This document shows, one piece after another, positions 25,076 to 34,320 of a stretch of DNA of 64,000 bases. The stretch's first letter is position 1. Each line of letters opens with the position of its first letter. Origin of the DNA: Streptomyces sp. KMM 9044 (lineage in GTDB: Bacteria; Actinomycetota; Actinomycetes; Streptomycetales; Streptomycetaceae); the NCBI RefSeq assembly GCF_024701375.2, contig NZ_CP113910.1:4464001-4528000 (forward strand), in the 5' to 3' direction. The notes beneath the pieces were generated by a model. It was given only the letters and a program-made list of their open reading frames with translations, was not told the DNA's origin and did not search any database. Position numbers and translations under genes: made by a program.

Positions 25076-26479
25076 ATGAGCACCACGGAGCGTCCCAGGA
25101 TCCTCGTAGTAGGCGGTGGGTACGTAGGCCTGTACGCAGCTCGGCGCATCCAGAAGAAGATGCGTTACGGCGAGGCGACCGTCACCGTCGTCGACCCGCG
25201 GTCGTACATGACCTACCAGCCCTTCCTCCCCGAAGCCGCCGCCGGCAACATCTCCCCGCGGCACGTCGTCGTCCCCCTGCGACGCGTGCTCCCCAAGGCG
25301 GAGGTTCTCACCGGCCGGGTCACCACCATCGACCAGGACCGCAAGGTCGCCACGATCGCGCCGCTCGTCGGCGAGGCCTACGAGCTGCCCTTCGACTACC
25401 TGGTCATCGCGCTCGGCGCGGTCTCCCGCACCTTCCCGATCCCCGGCCTCGCCGAGCAGGGCATCGGCATGAAGGGCATCGAGGAGGCCATCGGCCTGCG
25501 CAACCACGTCCTCGAGCAGCTCGACAAGGCCGACTCCACCACGGACGAGGAGATCCGCCGCAAGGCGCTCACCTTCGTCTTCGTCGGCGGTGGCTTCGCG
25601 GGTGCGGAGACCATCGGCGAGGTCGAGGACATGGCCCGGGACGCGGCCAAGTACTACAGGAACGTGTCCCGCGAGGACATGCGCTTCATCCTCGTCGACG
25701 CCGCCGACAAGATCCTCCCCGAGGTGGGTCCCAAGCTCGGTGCGTACGGCAAGGAGCACCTCGAGAGCCGCGGTGTCGAGGTCTATCTCTCCACCTCCAT
25801 GGACTCCTGCGTCGACGGCCACGTCGTGCTGAAGAACGGCCTCGAGGTCGACTCCCACACGATCGTGTGGACGGCGGGTGTCAAGCCGAACCCGGCACTG
25901 GCCCGCTTCGGCCTGCCGCTGGGCCCGCGCGGCCACGTCGACACCCGGTCGACCCTGCAGGTCACCGGTACCGACTACATCTGGGCCGCGGGCGACAACG
26001 CCCAGGTGCCGGACCTCGTGGGCCGCAAGGCCGGCAACGAGAACGCCTGGTGCCCGCCGAACGCCCAGCACGCGCTGCGCCAGGCCAAGGTCCTCGGCGA
26101 CAACGTGGTCTCCGGGATGCGGGGCTTCCCGCAGAAGGACTACAGCCACGCCAACAAGGGCGCGGTGGCGGGCCTCGGCCTGCACAAGGGCGTCGCGATG
26201 ATCGTCATGGGCAAGATGAAGATCAAGCTCAAGGGTCGTCTCGCCTGGTACATGCACCGTGGCTACCACGGTCTCGCGATGCCGACCTGGAACCGCAAGA
26301 TCCGCGTCTTCGCCGACTGGACGCTCGCCGTGTTCCTCAAGCGCGAGGTCGTCTCGCTGGGTGCGATCCAGTCCCCGCGCGAGGAGTTCTACGAGGCCGC
26401 GAAGCCGGCGCCGCTGCCCGCGGCCGCCAAGCCGGTCCCGGCCGAGAAGGCCGAGAGCGAGAAGGCCAAGGCCTCCTGA
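25076..26479 (+). CDS. ndh: Type II NADH:quinone dehydrogenase
   Basis: 467 residues. Two Rossmann motifs are visible: FAD-binding ILVVGGGYVGLYAARR (about 9-24) and NADH-binding FVFVGGGFAGAE (about 164-175), plus the FAD loop TDYIWAAGDNAQVP (about 300). The C-terminal amphipathic region around KGRLAWYMHRGYHG would hold the enzyme on the inner membrane face, and a Lys/Ala-rich tail follows. It passes electrons from NADH to menaquinone without proton pumping. ATG 25076 is favoured over the open upstream frame, which lies in promoter sequence. Confidence 0.93.
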   Translation: MSTTERPRILVVGGGYVGLYAARRIQKKMRYGEATVTVVDPRSYMTYQPFLPEAAAGNISPRHVVVPLRRVLPKAEVLTGRVTTIDQDRKVATIAPLVGEAYELPFDYLVIALGAVSRTFPIPGLAEQGIGMKGIEEAIGLRNHVLEQLDKADSTTDEEIRRKALTFVFVGGGFAGAETIGEVEDMARDAAKYYRNVSREDMRFILVDAADKILPEVGPKLGAYGKEHLESRGVEVYLSTSMDSCVDGHVVLKNGLEVDSHTIVWTAGVKPNPALARFGLPLGPRGHVDTRSTLQVTGTDYIWAAGDNAQVPDLVGRKAGNENAWCPPNAQHALRQAKVLGDNVVSGMRGFPQKDYSHANKGAVAGLGLHKGVAMIVMGKMKIKLKGRLAWYMHRGYHGLAMPTWNRKIRVFADWTLAVFLKREVVSLGAIQSPREEFYEAAKPAPLPAAAKPVPAEKAESEKAKAS

Positions 26480-26618
26480 CCGCAGGCTTCCCGGCCGCAG
26501 GCCACCCGACCGGCAGACCCCTTCAGGCCCGTGCCCGGTCGGTGCCCCCGGCCCGCCCGACCCGACGGCCCGCCCGTCGGAAGCGGCAGGCCATCGGCCG
26601 GGCCGTCTTCGGCTCCTC

Positions 26619-26658
26619 GAAAGGGCCGCCCGCCATCCGTGGTGCGGGCGGCCCTTTC
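26619..26658 (+). terminator. 15-bp hairpin after ndh
   Basis: 26619-26633 pairs perfectly with 26644-26658 over a 10-nt loop, and GTTTT follows 4 nt later. It lies in the 322-bp gap between ndh and the cfa-type gene; the rest of the gap shows no gene. Confidence 0.85.
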
Positions 26659-26801
26659 CGGCGTTTTGCCCACCCATGACGCGCGCCGGGGGGTGCCATG
26701 CGCCCCGCAGGTGTTTTCTTGGTGACGACATTCCGGGATTTCCCCTCCCCAGGCTCCCGACCTCGCTCGAGCAGGGGACGGCTCTATCGGAGGTGTACAC
26801 C

Positions 26802-28100
26802 ATGAGAGACGCCGCTCCGCGGCTGAAGAGCCTTGTCGAACAGGTGGTGGGCGCGCCCCTCCCGCTGCGTATCCGTGCCTGGGACGGATCGCAGGCCGGT
26901 CCGCCGGGCGCCCCGGTCCTCGTCGTACGCAACCGCCGTGCCCTGCGCCGCCTGCTGTGGAAGCCGGGCGAACTCGGCCTCGCCCGCGCCTGGGTGGCCG
27001 GCGACCTCGGCCTCGAGGGCGACCTGTACACCGCCCTCGAGGCCATCTCCGGCCTCGTCTGGCAGCGTGGCGAGGACGCTCCCACCCTCGCCCGGTCCCT
27101 GCGCGACCCGGGCGTCCGCTCCGCCGTCCGCGGCCTCGTCGCGCTGGCCGGTCCGCCGCTGCCGCCCGGCCCGCCCCCGGAGGAGGTCCGCAGGCCCCGC
27201 CGAGGTCTCCACACCAAGCGCAGCGACCGGCGCGCCATCAGCCACCACTACGACGTCGGCAACGACTTCTACGAGATCGTCCTCGGTCCGTCCATGGTGT
27301 ACTCCTGCGCCTACTGGCCCGCCCCGCCCCCGCGGGCCACCCTCGAACAGGCCCAGCACGACAAGCTCGAACTCGTCTGCCGCAAACTTGCCCTGACGTC
27401 CGGACAGCGGCTCCTGGACGTCGGCTGCGGCTGGGGCTCCATGGCGGTCCACGCCGCCCGCGAGCACGGAGTGAGCGTCGTCGGCGTCACCCTCTCCCAG
27501 CAGCAGGCCGGGTACGCACGCAAGCGCGTCGCCGAAGAAGGGCTCACCGACCGCGTCGAGATCCGTGTCCAGGACTACCGTGACGTCACGGACGGTCCCT
27601 ACGACGCCATCTCCTCGATCGGCATGGCCGAACACGTCGGCTCCCCGCGCTATCTGGAGTACGCCACCGCTCTGCACCGTCTCCTGAAGCCCGGCGGACG
27701 GCTGCTGAACCACCAGATCGCGCGCCGCCCGCAGCGGGACGAGACGGAGTACGAACTGACCCCGTTCATCGACGCGTACGTCTTCCCCGACGGCGAACTC
27801 GCCCTCGTGGGCACCACCGTGTCCCTGCTGGAGCGGGCCGGCCTGGAGACGCGCGACGTCGAGTCGATCCGCGAGCACTACGCCCTCACCCTGCGCCGCT
27901 GGGTGGCGAACCTGGAGGCCGACTGGGACCGGGCGGTCTCCCTCGCGGGGCCCGGCCGCGCCCGCGTCTGGCGGCTGTACATGGCCGCCTCCGCGCTCGC
28001 CTTCGAACGCAACCGCCTCGGTGTCAACCAGGTCCTGGCCGTGAAGACCCCCGGATCCGGCGCCTCCGGGCTCCCCCTGCGCGCCCGCACCTGGAACTGA
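26802..28100 (+). CDS. cfa: Cyclopropane-fatty-acyl-phospholipid synthase family
   Basis: 432 residues. An N-terminal domain of about 130 residues precedes the methyltransferase core. The core has ISHHYDVGNDFYEIVL, MVYSCAYW, SAM-binding RLLDVGCGWGSMAVHAA (about 205), GVTLSQQQAGYARKR, and IGMAEHVG, all hallmarks of Cfa/mycolic-acid-type methyl transfer to unsaturated acyl chains at the membrane. Streptomyces members may instead make methyl-branched or tuberculostearic-type lipids. ATG 26802 follows GGAGG. Confidence 0.9.
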   Translation: MRDAAPRLKSLVEQVVGAPLPLRIRAWDGSQAGPPGAPVLVVRNRRALRRLLWKPGELGLARAWVAGDLGLEGDLYTALEAISGLVWQRGEDAPTLARSLRDPGVRSAVRGLVALAGPPLPPGPPPEEVRRPRRGLHTKRSDRRAISHHYDVGNDFYEIVLGPSMVYSCAYWPAPPPRATLEQAQHDKLELVCRKLALTSGQRLLDVGCGWGSMAVHAAREHGVSVVGVTLSQQQAGYARKRVAEEGLTDRVEIRVQDYRDVTDGPYDAISSIGMAEHVGSPRYLEYATALHRLLKPGGRLLNHQIARRPQRDETEYELTPFIDAYVFPDGELALVGTTVSLLERAGLETRDVESIREHYALTLRRWVANLEADWDRAVSLAGPGRARVWRLYMAASALAFERNRLGVNQVLAVKTPGSGASGLPLRARTWN

Positions 28101-28148
28101 CGGGGCGGCACCCGCCCCCCGCCCGTCTCCCGCCCTCGGCACGACGAA

Positions 28149-28203
28149 GGGCCCTGTTCCGACGACCGACGCCGAACCGGCTCCGGCCACCGGAACAGGG
28201 CCC
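28149..28203. terminator. Bidirectional hairpin between convergent genes
   Basis: GGGCCCTGTTCCG (28149-28161) is the exact reverse complement of 28191-28203. It sits between the converging cfa-type gene and the second ABC permease and can terminate both. Confidence 0.75.
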
Positions 28204-28246
28204 GCGCCCCGTCTTCCGTACTGCTTCACCACCCGGCCGCCGACGG

Positions 28247-30778
28247 CTACTCGGCCTTGATCGACCCGAGCACGTTCAGCCGGGCCGCCCGCCGGGCCGG
28301 CCACAGTGCCGCGAGGACGCCCACGGCGCCGGACAGCAGCAGGAAGACCGCCAGCCGGTCCCAGGGGAGGATCAGTTCGTACGTCGCCACCGCGGAGTCC
28401 ACCAGCCGGCCGGCCGCCCAGCCGAAGAACACGCCGAGGCCGATGCCGAGCACCCCGCCGAACAGGGAGATCACCAGGGACTCCAGGCGGACCATCCGCT
28501 TGACTCCCTTGCGGTCCAGGCCGATCGCGCGGAGCATGCCGATCTCCCGGGAACGCTCGAACACCGACATGGCCAGGGTGTTGACGACCCCGAGGACCGC
28601 GACCAGCACGGCCATCGCCAGCAGCCCGTAGACCATGTTCAGCACCAGCGTGAGCGTGGACGCCAGCTCGTTGGAGATGTCCTTCTTGTCCTTCACCTTG
28701 ATTCCGGGGTTGGTGCCGAGGGCCTCCACCAGCCCGTCCTTCGCCGCGTCGGAGGCGCCGCCGGAGGTCTTCACCATGACCTGCATGTCGGCCGGTTCGT
28801 CCGACTGGTGCGGGGCGAGGGTCGCGGTGTCGAGCATGATGCCGCGGAACATCTTGTTGCCCTCGTAGACACCGGCGACCGTCAGCTCCTGCTTCTCGCC
28901 GTCCTCGTAGGTGAGGGCGAAGCGCGAACCGGCCTTCCAGCCGTACCCCTCGGCCGTCTCCTGGTCGACGACGATCCGCGTGCCGGCCACCTCGAAGGCG
29001 CCGTCGAGGACCGGGAAGTCGGTCAGCTCGCCGATCGAGGCGCCGTCGACGCCGGTGACGAAGTCGGTCCCGCCGTCGAGGCGGACGGCCGCGTTGCGCA
29101 GCGGGCTGGTGGCGGTGACGCCGTCGGACTGCGTCAGGGTCCGCTCGACGTCCGGCGACAGCCAGTTGCCGTTCGCCATCGACACCACGTAGTCGGCCTC
29201 GATCGAGGAGGTGGCCATCTTGTCGATGGCGTTCTGCAGGCTGCCCGCCACCACCGTCATGCCGGTGATCAGGGTCAGTCCGATCATCAGCGCGGACGCG
29301 GTCGCGGCCGTACGGCGCGGGTCGCGCACCGAGTTCTGCCGGGCCAGCTTCCCGGACACCCCGAAGACGCGCAGCACCGGTGCCGCGGCGGCGATCAGCG
29401 GGCGGGACAGCAGCGGGGTCAGGACGAACACGCCGATGATCAGCAGCACCGCGCCGATGCCCATGGGGGCCTGGCCGTCCGTGCCGCTCATCGTCGTGGC
29501 CGCGAGGACCACCGCGACGCCGGCGCCCGAGACGAGCGCGCCCAGTGTGTTGCGCAGGACGAGCGACCTGGTCGTCGCCTTGGCGTGCACGGAGCTCATC
29601 GCCGCCACCGGCGGGATCTTCGCGGCCCGGCGGCCGGGCAGCCAGGCGGCGAGCATGGTGATCAGGATGCCGACCGCGAACGCGGTGCCGACGGTGCCCG
29701 GAGTGACGACCAGCGGTCCGGCGGGCACGGACGCGTCGAACGTCCCCATCAGGGCCCGCAGCCCGGCCCCGATGCCGATACCGGTGAGCAGTCCGGCCAC
29801 GGCGGCCACCGCGCCCACCACGAAGGCCTCGAGCAGCACCGACCGGGTGACCTGCCGACGGGAGGCGCCGACCGCGCGCATCAGCGCCAGCTCCCGGGTG
29901 CGCTGGGCGACCAGCATGGTGAAGGTGTTGGCGATGATGAACGTGCCGACGAACAGGGCGACGCCGGCGAACACCAGCAGGCTCTGCTTCATCTCCTCCG
30001 TCGAGGCGGCGATCATGCTCGCCTGGTGCTCGGCGAGCTCGGTGCCGGTGGTGGTCTCCACGGCGCCGGCCGGCAGCGCCCTGTCCAGCTCCGCCCGCAG
30101 CGCGGCGCCGGAGACGCCGTCCTTCGCCTTGACGGCGATCTCGTCGAACGTGTCCTCCTTGCCGAACAGCTTCTGCGCGGTCGTCGTGTCGAACAGCGCG
30201 AGGCTGCCGCCGGCCGCGACATTGCCGTCGTCGGTGGTGAAGACGCCGGTGACGACCGGTTCGAGGACGGGGCCGTCGACCGACATCCGTACGGTGTCAC
30301 CGACCTGGTAGCCGGTGCGCTTCGCGGTCTCGGCGTCGATGAGGACCTCGTCCGGGCCCTTCGGGGCGTTCCCTTCGGTCAGCGGGTAGCGGGGGTCGTC
30401 GGTGCCCCAGTAGTTGCCGCCCTGCGACTGGAAGCCGTCGCCGATCAGCCTGCCGTCCCGGTCGGCCATGGCGGTGAACCCGGTGACGACCCCGATGGCC
30501 CGTGCGGCGCCGGGCACCCGGGCACTGTCCTCGACCATGGCCGGGGTCAGCTCGTGGGCCTCACCGAGCTTGTCGCCCTCGGCGTCCTTCCAGCCGGGGG
30601 TGACGGCGACGTCCACGTGGTCGAAGCCCTTGGCGGAGCTCTTCTGGAGGGCGTCGGAGATGGTGTTGGTGAAGACCAGGGTTCCCGACACGAAGGCCAC
30701 GCCGAGCATCACGGCGAGCACGGTCATCAGGAGCCGGGCCTTGTGCGCGAACACGTTGCGCAAGGCGGTACGGAACAT
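28247..30778 (-). CDS. ABC transporter permease with two FtsX domains (second copy)
   Basis: 843 residues with the same architecture as the permease at 2488-5067: N-terminal helix (about 15-38), outside MacB-PCD-like domain, FtsX module, central helix pair, second outside domain, C-terminal FtsX module. Coupling motifs VAQRTRELALMRAVG and FERSREIGMLRAIG are present. It ends PARRAARLNVLGSIKAE. It lies 90 nt after its ATPase in the same direction. The cargo is unknown; it is likely an efflux or envelope-remodelling system. Confidence 0.93.
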   Translation of the reverse strand: MFRTALRNVFAHKARLLMTVLAVMLGVAFVSGTLVFTNTISDALQKSSAKGFDHVDVAVTPGWKDAEGDKLGEAHELTPAMVEDSARVPGAARAIGVVTGFTAMADRDGRLIGDGFQSQGGNYWGTDDPRYPLTEGNAPKGPDEVLIDAETAKRTGYQVGDTVRMSVDGPVLEPVVTGVFTTDDGNVAAGGSLALFDTTTAQKLFGKEDTFDEIAVKAKDGVSGAALRAELDRALPAGAVETTTGTELAEHQASMIAASTEEMKQSLLVFAGVALFVGTFIIANTFTMLVAQRTRELALMRAVGASRRQVTRSVLLEAFVVGAVAAVAGLLTGIGIGAGLRALMGTFDASVPAGPLVVTPGTVGTAFAVGILITMLAAWLPGRRAAKIPPVAAMSSVHAKATTRSLVLRNTLGALVSGAGVAVVLAATTMSGTDGQAPMGIGAVLLIIGVFVLTPLLSRPLIAAAAPVLRVFGVSGKLARQNSVRDPRRTAATASALMIGLTLITGMTVVAGSLQNAIDKMATSSIEADYVVSMANGNWLSPDVERTLTQSDGVTATSPLRNAAVRLDGGTDFVTGVDGASIGELTDFPVLDGAFEVAGTRIVVDQETAEGYGWKAGSRFALTYEDGEKQELTVAGVYEGNKMFRGIMLDTATLAPHQSDEPADMQVMVKTSGGASDAAKDGLVEALGTNPGIKVKDKKDISNELASTLTLVLNMVYGLLAMAVLVAVLGVVNTLAMSVFERSREIGMLRAIGLDRKGVKRMVRLESLVISLFGGVLGIGLGVFFGWAAGRLVDSAVATYELILPWDRLAVFLLLSGAVGVLAALWPARRAARLNVLGSIKAE

Positions 30779-30868
30779 GGGTGTCTTCTCGAGTCCAGTC
30801 GTACGGGTGGGGGGGGTGCGGGACGTCAGCAGGGGCGGGGTCGCGTCACCACGAGGGGTGACAGCACC

Positions 30869-31639
30869 TCAGCTGGTGCGGCCCTTGGCGTCGAACTGCT
30901 TCATGCGGTCGAGCACCGAGTCGGCCGTCGGTCCGTACACCTCGTCCACGATCCTGCCGTCCGCGAGGAAGACCACCCGGTCCGCGTAGGCCGCGGCGAC
31001 CGGGTCGTGGGTCACCATGACCACCGTCTGCCCCAGCTCGCGCACGGAGTTGCGCAGGAAGCCGAGTACCTCGGCGCCGGAACGGGAGTCGAGGTTGCCG
31101 GTGGGTTCGTCGCCGAAGATGATCTCGGGCCGGGAGGCGAGCGCACGTGCCACGGCGACGCGCTGCTGCTGACCGCCTGACAGCTGCGAGGGCCGGTGGC
31201 TCAGCCGGTCGGACAGCCCGATCATCCGGATCACGGTGTCGAGCCACTGCTTGTCCGGCTTGCGCCCCGCGATGTCCATCGGGAGGGTGATGTTCTCCAG
31301 GGCCGTCAGGGTCGGCAGCAGGTTGAACGCCTGGAAGATGAAGCCGATCTTGTCCCGGCGCAGCTTGGTCAGCTGCTTGTCCTTGAGGGAGCCCAGTTCG
31401 GTGTCGCCGATGCGCACGGAACCGGCCGAGAAGGTGTCGAGCCCGGCCACGCAGTGCATCAGCGTGGACTTGCCGGAGCCGGAGGGGCCCATGATCGCGG
31501 TGAACTCGGCCTGCCGGAAGTCCACGGAGACCTGGTCGAGGGCGACCACCCGGGTCTCGCCCTGGCCGTAGATCTTCGACAGCTCCGTGGCACGTGCGGC
31601 CACGGCGGTGGTCCGGTCGGCGATGGGTGTGGTGGTCAC
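30869..31639 (-). CDS. ABC transporter ATP-binding protein (second copy)
   Basis: 256 residues with GPSGSGKST, FIFQAFNLLP, LSGGQQQRVAVARAL, IIFGDEPTGNLDS and VTHDP. It is near-identical in long stretches to the ATPase at 1703-2491, so the two cassettes are paralogs. GTG 31639 is chosen because AGGAG lies 8-12 nt upstream; the frame continues 46 codons further 5' without similarity. Upstream, GCCGTCAT/ATGACGGC (31770-31793) forms an 8-bp inverted repeat that may be an operator. Confidence 0.93.
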   Translation of the reverse strand: MTTTPIADRTTAVAARATELSKIYGQGETRVVALDQVSVDFRQAEFTAIMGPSGSGKSTLMHCVAGLDTFSAGSVRIGDTELGSLKDKQLTKLRRDKIGFIFQAFNLLPTLTALENITLPMDIAGRKPDKQWLDTVIRMIGLSDRLSHRPSQLSGGQQQRVAVARALASRPEIIFGDEPTGNLDSRSGAEVLGFLRNSVRELGQTVVMVTHDPVAAAYADRVVFLADGRIVDEVYGPTADSVLDRMKQFDAKGRTS

Positions 31640-32093
31640 GGGATGAGCACTCCTGACGGTACGGCGTTTCACAGGAACGGGACGGTCTCCATCGTTGCGC
31701 CCGCCCGCCGCCGTGTAGTCACCCGCTGCTCCGGTTCCGGTGGGCGACTCGGGGCGGACTCCGGTGGCCGCCGTCATACCTGGGGATGACGGCGGGCCCG
31801 GAGCGGGGAGGAGTCACCGGTTCCGGGGGAGCGCCTTCGTGCCGAGCGGAGTCCCACTGCGTGGTGGATGTGGTGGGAACGGGTGGAGCGCCCTTGTTCG
31901 GACGGTGAAATTCCGTCATTCCGTACGCGCGGCCTGCCCCCGCACGCAAGGCTGGTGGCATGTGCTGATGGCGATGTCTCTGGTCTGATGCTCCCTCAGG
32001 CGCCAATAAAATAAGACAACATCGGTCCACCACCCCGCAGTTCGGGGGAGGGGTCCCGATAGGGTCGAAGGGCCCACGCGGAGCCCATGGCCT

Positions 32094-32181
32094 GCCCGGA
32101 TGGTGGAATGCAGACACGGCGAGCTTAAACCTCGCTGCCCCTGTCGGGGGCGTGCCGGTTCAAGTCCGGCTCCGGGCACCA
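32094..32181 (+). tRNA. bldA: tRNA-Leu (anticodon UAA, reads UUA)
   Basis: An 88-nt class II tRNA including encoded CCA. The acceptor stem GCCCGGA pairs with TCCGGGC (32171-32177). The anticodon stem GCGAG/CTCGC encloses CTTAAAC with anticodon TAA at 32126-32128. The long variable arm CTGCCCCTGTCGGGGGCGT and GGTTCAAGTCC T-arm are normal. This is the only tRNA reading the rare UUA codon in Streptomyces and it controls aerial growth and antibiotic production. A TAGGGT -10 (32060-32065) fits a start near 32072. The 450 bp between the ABC ATPase and this tRNA otherwise holds no gene. Confidence 0.98.
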
Positions 32182-32456
32182 CCGTTGCCGCAACTCCTGA
32201 TCCGGCAGTTGCCACCGCCCGCGGGGCGACGAGGTGTTCGCACCCGACGGCGCGGCGCCGAAGGGCTTGCTCATGAGGCGCCGGATGCGTGTGCGGGCGT
32301 GCTGAACACCAGGAAGCGGAACGCCACGAGCGTGGTCGACGTCCCCGGTGCGGTTGCACCAGGAGTGCCGGGGCAGGGCGGTGCCGACGGGCCGGGACAC
32401 GTACTCGCGTACGGTCGCGCACCCGCTCGTGAGCACGACGACTCACCGGTGACCAC

Positions 32457-32762
32457 GTGTCGGCGAAGCCGGCCCGGGTGCGCGGGCTTCCCCCGATTCG
32501 CCGTATCGCGTCCTTCGGGTTCACCGGCCTGGCCATCGACACCGACGGAGGGCTCTGGGGCTGGGGATCAGCCCTGGTGCTGGGAGGGCACGGCAAGGGC
32601 CGAAGCGGTGCGGCGCCCGTGCGCACCCCGGTGCCGGGGCCGGCCCTGGACGTCTCCGGCCGGCACGTGATCGTCGAGGGAGGCATCGAGGAGGGGGATC
32701 GGTGCCGGGGCCGGGAAGGCGCCGACGGGGACCTCGCCGCAGGCGGGGCGGCCGGGGGGTGA
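32457..32762 (+). pseudogene. RCC1-repeat-like fragment
   Basis: A 101-residue frame contains SFGFTGLAIDTDGGLWGWGS followed by a Gly-rich turn and PVPGPALDVSGRHVIVEGG, which is the pattern of one RCC1 beta-propeller blade (AL-x-DG-x-WGWG). One blade cannot fold as a propeller and no start site is convincing, so this looks like a decayed remnant. The surrounding 770 bp between bldA and the Bax-inhibitor gene have no other supportable gene; 32760-32950 is promoter-like and AT-richer. Confidence 0.35.
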
Positions 32763-32952
32763 TCTCCGACCGATCCCGGGCAGGTTCCAGGTCGGTCATG
32801 GTTCGGTCGCTGCGGTGAAGGGAATCACATGGTCGCGTAGCGTGTTGTGCAGCACGACAAGGGAAAGATCCTCCCCAAGCATTAGGGTCATTCCTTTGCT
32901 TACCTATTACTCTTGAGCCCAAGGCCATGCTGTGTGGCCATGGAGGAGTGAA

Positions 32953-33861
32953 ATGAGGAGCAGAAACCCGGTCTTCTCGCGACGGGGGTTCAGCCGCGAC
33001 AACGGCTACGCGGGCTTCAACACCGCGCCGCAGGCCGGGGGTCCCGCTGTCGCCACGCAGGGCAACCCGTACGCGCAGCCCGCCGGCGACCCGTACGCGC
33101 AGAACCCCTACGCGCAGACCCCGTACGGTCAGCAGGACGTGCAGCACGGCGCGCCGCCGCAGGCGCCCGCCGCTGCCGACCGGATGACCATCGACGACGT
33201 CGTCATGCGCACGGGCACCACGCTCGGCGTGCTCGTCGTCTTCGCCGCGCTCGCCTGGGCCCTGCTGCCCGTGGACGACGCCAACCTCGGCCGGTCCTAC
33301 GGCATCGGCATCGGCGCCGCGCTGATCGCCATGGTGCTGGGCTTCGTGCAGGCCTTCAAGCGCAAGGCTGCACCCGCGCTGATCCTGACGTACGCCGCGT
33401 TCGAGGGTGTCTTCCTCGGCGTCATCTCCAGCGTCGTCGACAACCGCATCGCCGACGGCGCGGCCATGCAGGCCGTGCTCGGCACCATGGCGGTCTTCGT
33501 CGGTGTGCTGGTGGCGTACAGGGCGGGCTGGATCCGCGTCAACCGCCGCTTCTACGGCTTCGTGATGGCGGCCGCGCTCGGCTTCATCCTGCTGATGTCC
33601 GTGAACCTGCTGTTCGCGGTGTTCGGCGGCGGTGACGGTCTCGGCTTCCGCAGCGGCCCGCTCGGCATCATCTTCGGTGTCGTCGGCATCATCCTCGGTG
33701 CCTGCTTCCTCGCCCTGGACTTCAAGCAGGTCGAGGACGGCCTCGCCTACGGCGCCCCGCGCGAGGAGGCCTGGCTCGCTGCCTTCGGCCTCACGCTGAC
33801 GCTGGTCTGGCTCTACCTGGAGTTCCTGAGGATCATCGCGATCCTCAACAGCGGTGATTAG
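32953..33861 (+). CDS. Bax inhibitor-1/YccA family membrane protein
   Basis: 302 residues. The first ~85 residues are a disordered tail with repeated NPYAQ/DPYAQ/TPYGQ units. Seven membrane helices follow (about 93-290), with DFKQVEDGL in the last conserved loop and an acidic/Asp-rich C-terminal part typical of BI-1 calcium-leak channels. The physiological role in actinobacteria is unknown. ATG 32953 follows GGAGGAG. Confidence 0.9.
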   Translation: MRSRNPVFSRRGFSRDNGYAGFNTAPQAGGPAVATQGNPYAQPAGDPYAQNPYAQTPYGQQDVQHGAPPQAPAAADRMTIDDVVMRTGTTLGVLVVFAALAWALLPVDDANLGRSYGIGIGAALIAMVLGFVQAFKRKAAPALILTYAAFEGVFLGVISSVVDNRIADGAAMQAVLGTMAVFVGVLVAYRAGWIRVNRRFYGFVMAAALGFILLMSVNLLFAVFGGGDGLGFRSGPLGIIFGVVGIILGACFLALDFKQVEDGLAYGAPREEAWLAAFGLTLTLVWLYLEFLRIIAILNSGD

Positions 33862-33908
33862 CGTCCGGTGATCGGCGCTCGACGCGTCTGATCCACAGGT
33901 ACGCACGC

Positions 33909-33936
33909 AAGGGCCCCGGGTTCACCCGGGGCCCTT
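33909..33936. terminator. 12-bp hairpin, convergent
   Basis: 33909-33920 pairs perfectly with 33925-33936 over a TTCA tetraloop, between the Bax-inhibitor gene and the convergent DUF4287 gene. Confidence 0.85.
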
Positions 33937-33986
33937 CGCCGTGGTGCGGACGGGAAGGGGGCGTGGACGGCGGGCGGGGTGTGGAC

Positions 33987-34220
33987 TCAGCGCAGATGGC
34001 GCGCGGCCCTTCTCAGGTCGTACTCGTGGACGATCGCCTTGGCATGGCCGTACGCCAGGTCGTACTCGTGGCGGAGCCAGCTGACTTTCTCCTCGAAGCG
34101 GAAGAGCGAGGGGCCTTCCTCTTCGACGGTGCGCAGCCAGTCGGAGACCTCACGACCGGTGCAGTGCGGGATGCGGGCGAGCAGGTTGCGGTGGGTCTCC
34201 TCGGAGAGGACTTGGGACAT
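33987..34220 (-). CDS. DUF4287-like small protein
   Basis: 77 residues. The region VSDWLRTVEEEGPSLFRFEE is followed by LRHEYDLAYGHAKAIVHEYD, which resembles the DUF4287 core (GLGHGHAxAIxH). It is cytoplasmic, helical and of unknown function. A good ribosome site (GGAGGC) precedes ATG 34220. It is divergent from the next small gene. Confidence 0.75.
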   Translation of the reverse strand: MSQVLSEETHRNLLARIPHCTGREVSDWLRTVEEEGPSLFRFEEKVSWLRHEYDLAYGHAKAIVHEYDLRRAARHLR

Positions 34221-34308
34221 CGGCGCCTCCAGCGCAGGGGTGTGAGCCGGTCCTTCAGATCACCGTGCCTGAGCGTTCGTCCGTTGGCAACAGTCCTGCC
34301 GTGCCGCG

Positions 34309-34314
34309 TACGCT
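34309..34314 (+). promoter_or_regulatory. -10 box TACGCT for leaderless small gene
   Basis: TACGCT ends 6 nt before GTG 34321, and TTGGCA (34284-34289) is a possible -35 with 19-bp spacing. Confidence 0.45.
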
Positions 34315-34320
34315 CACCGC

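Noticed and set aside
31740..31988. 82-codon plus-strand frame upstream of bldA
   Set aside because: No ribosome site, no similarity to any family, composition of random GC-rich sequence; the region is better read as promoter DNA.
32125..32436. Minus-strand frame overlapping bldA with the peptide WCPEPDLNRHAPDRGSEV
   Set aside because: This is translation of the tRNA gene complement, a common false annotation.
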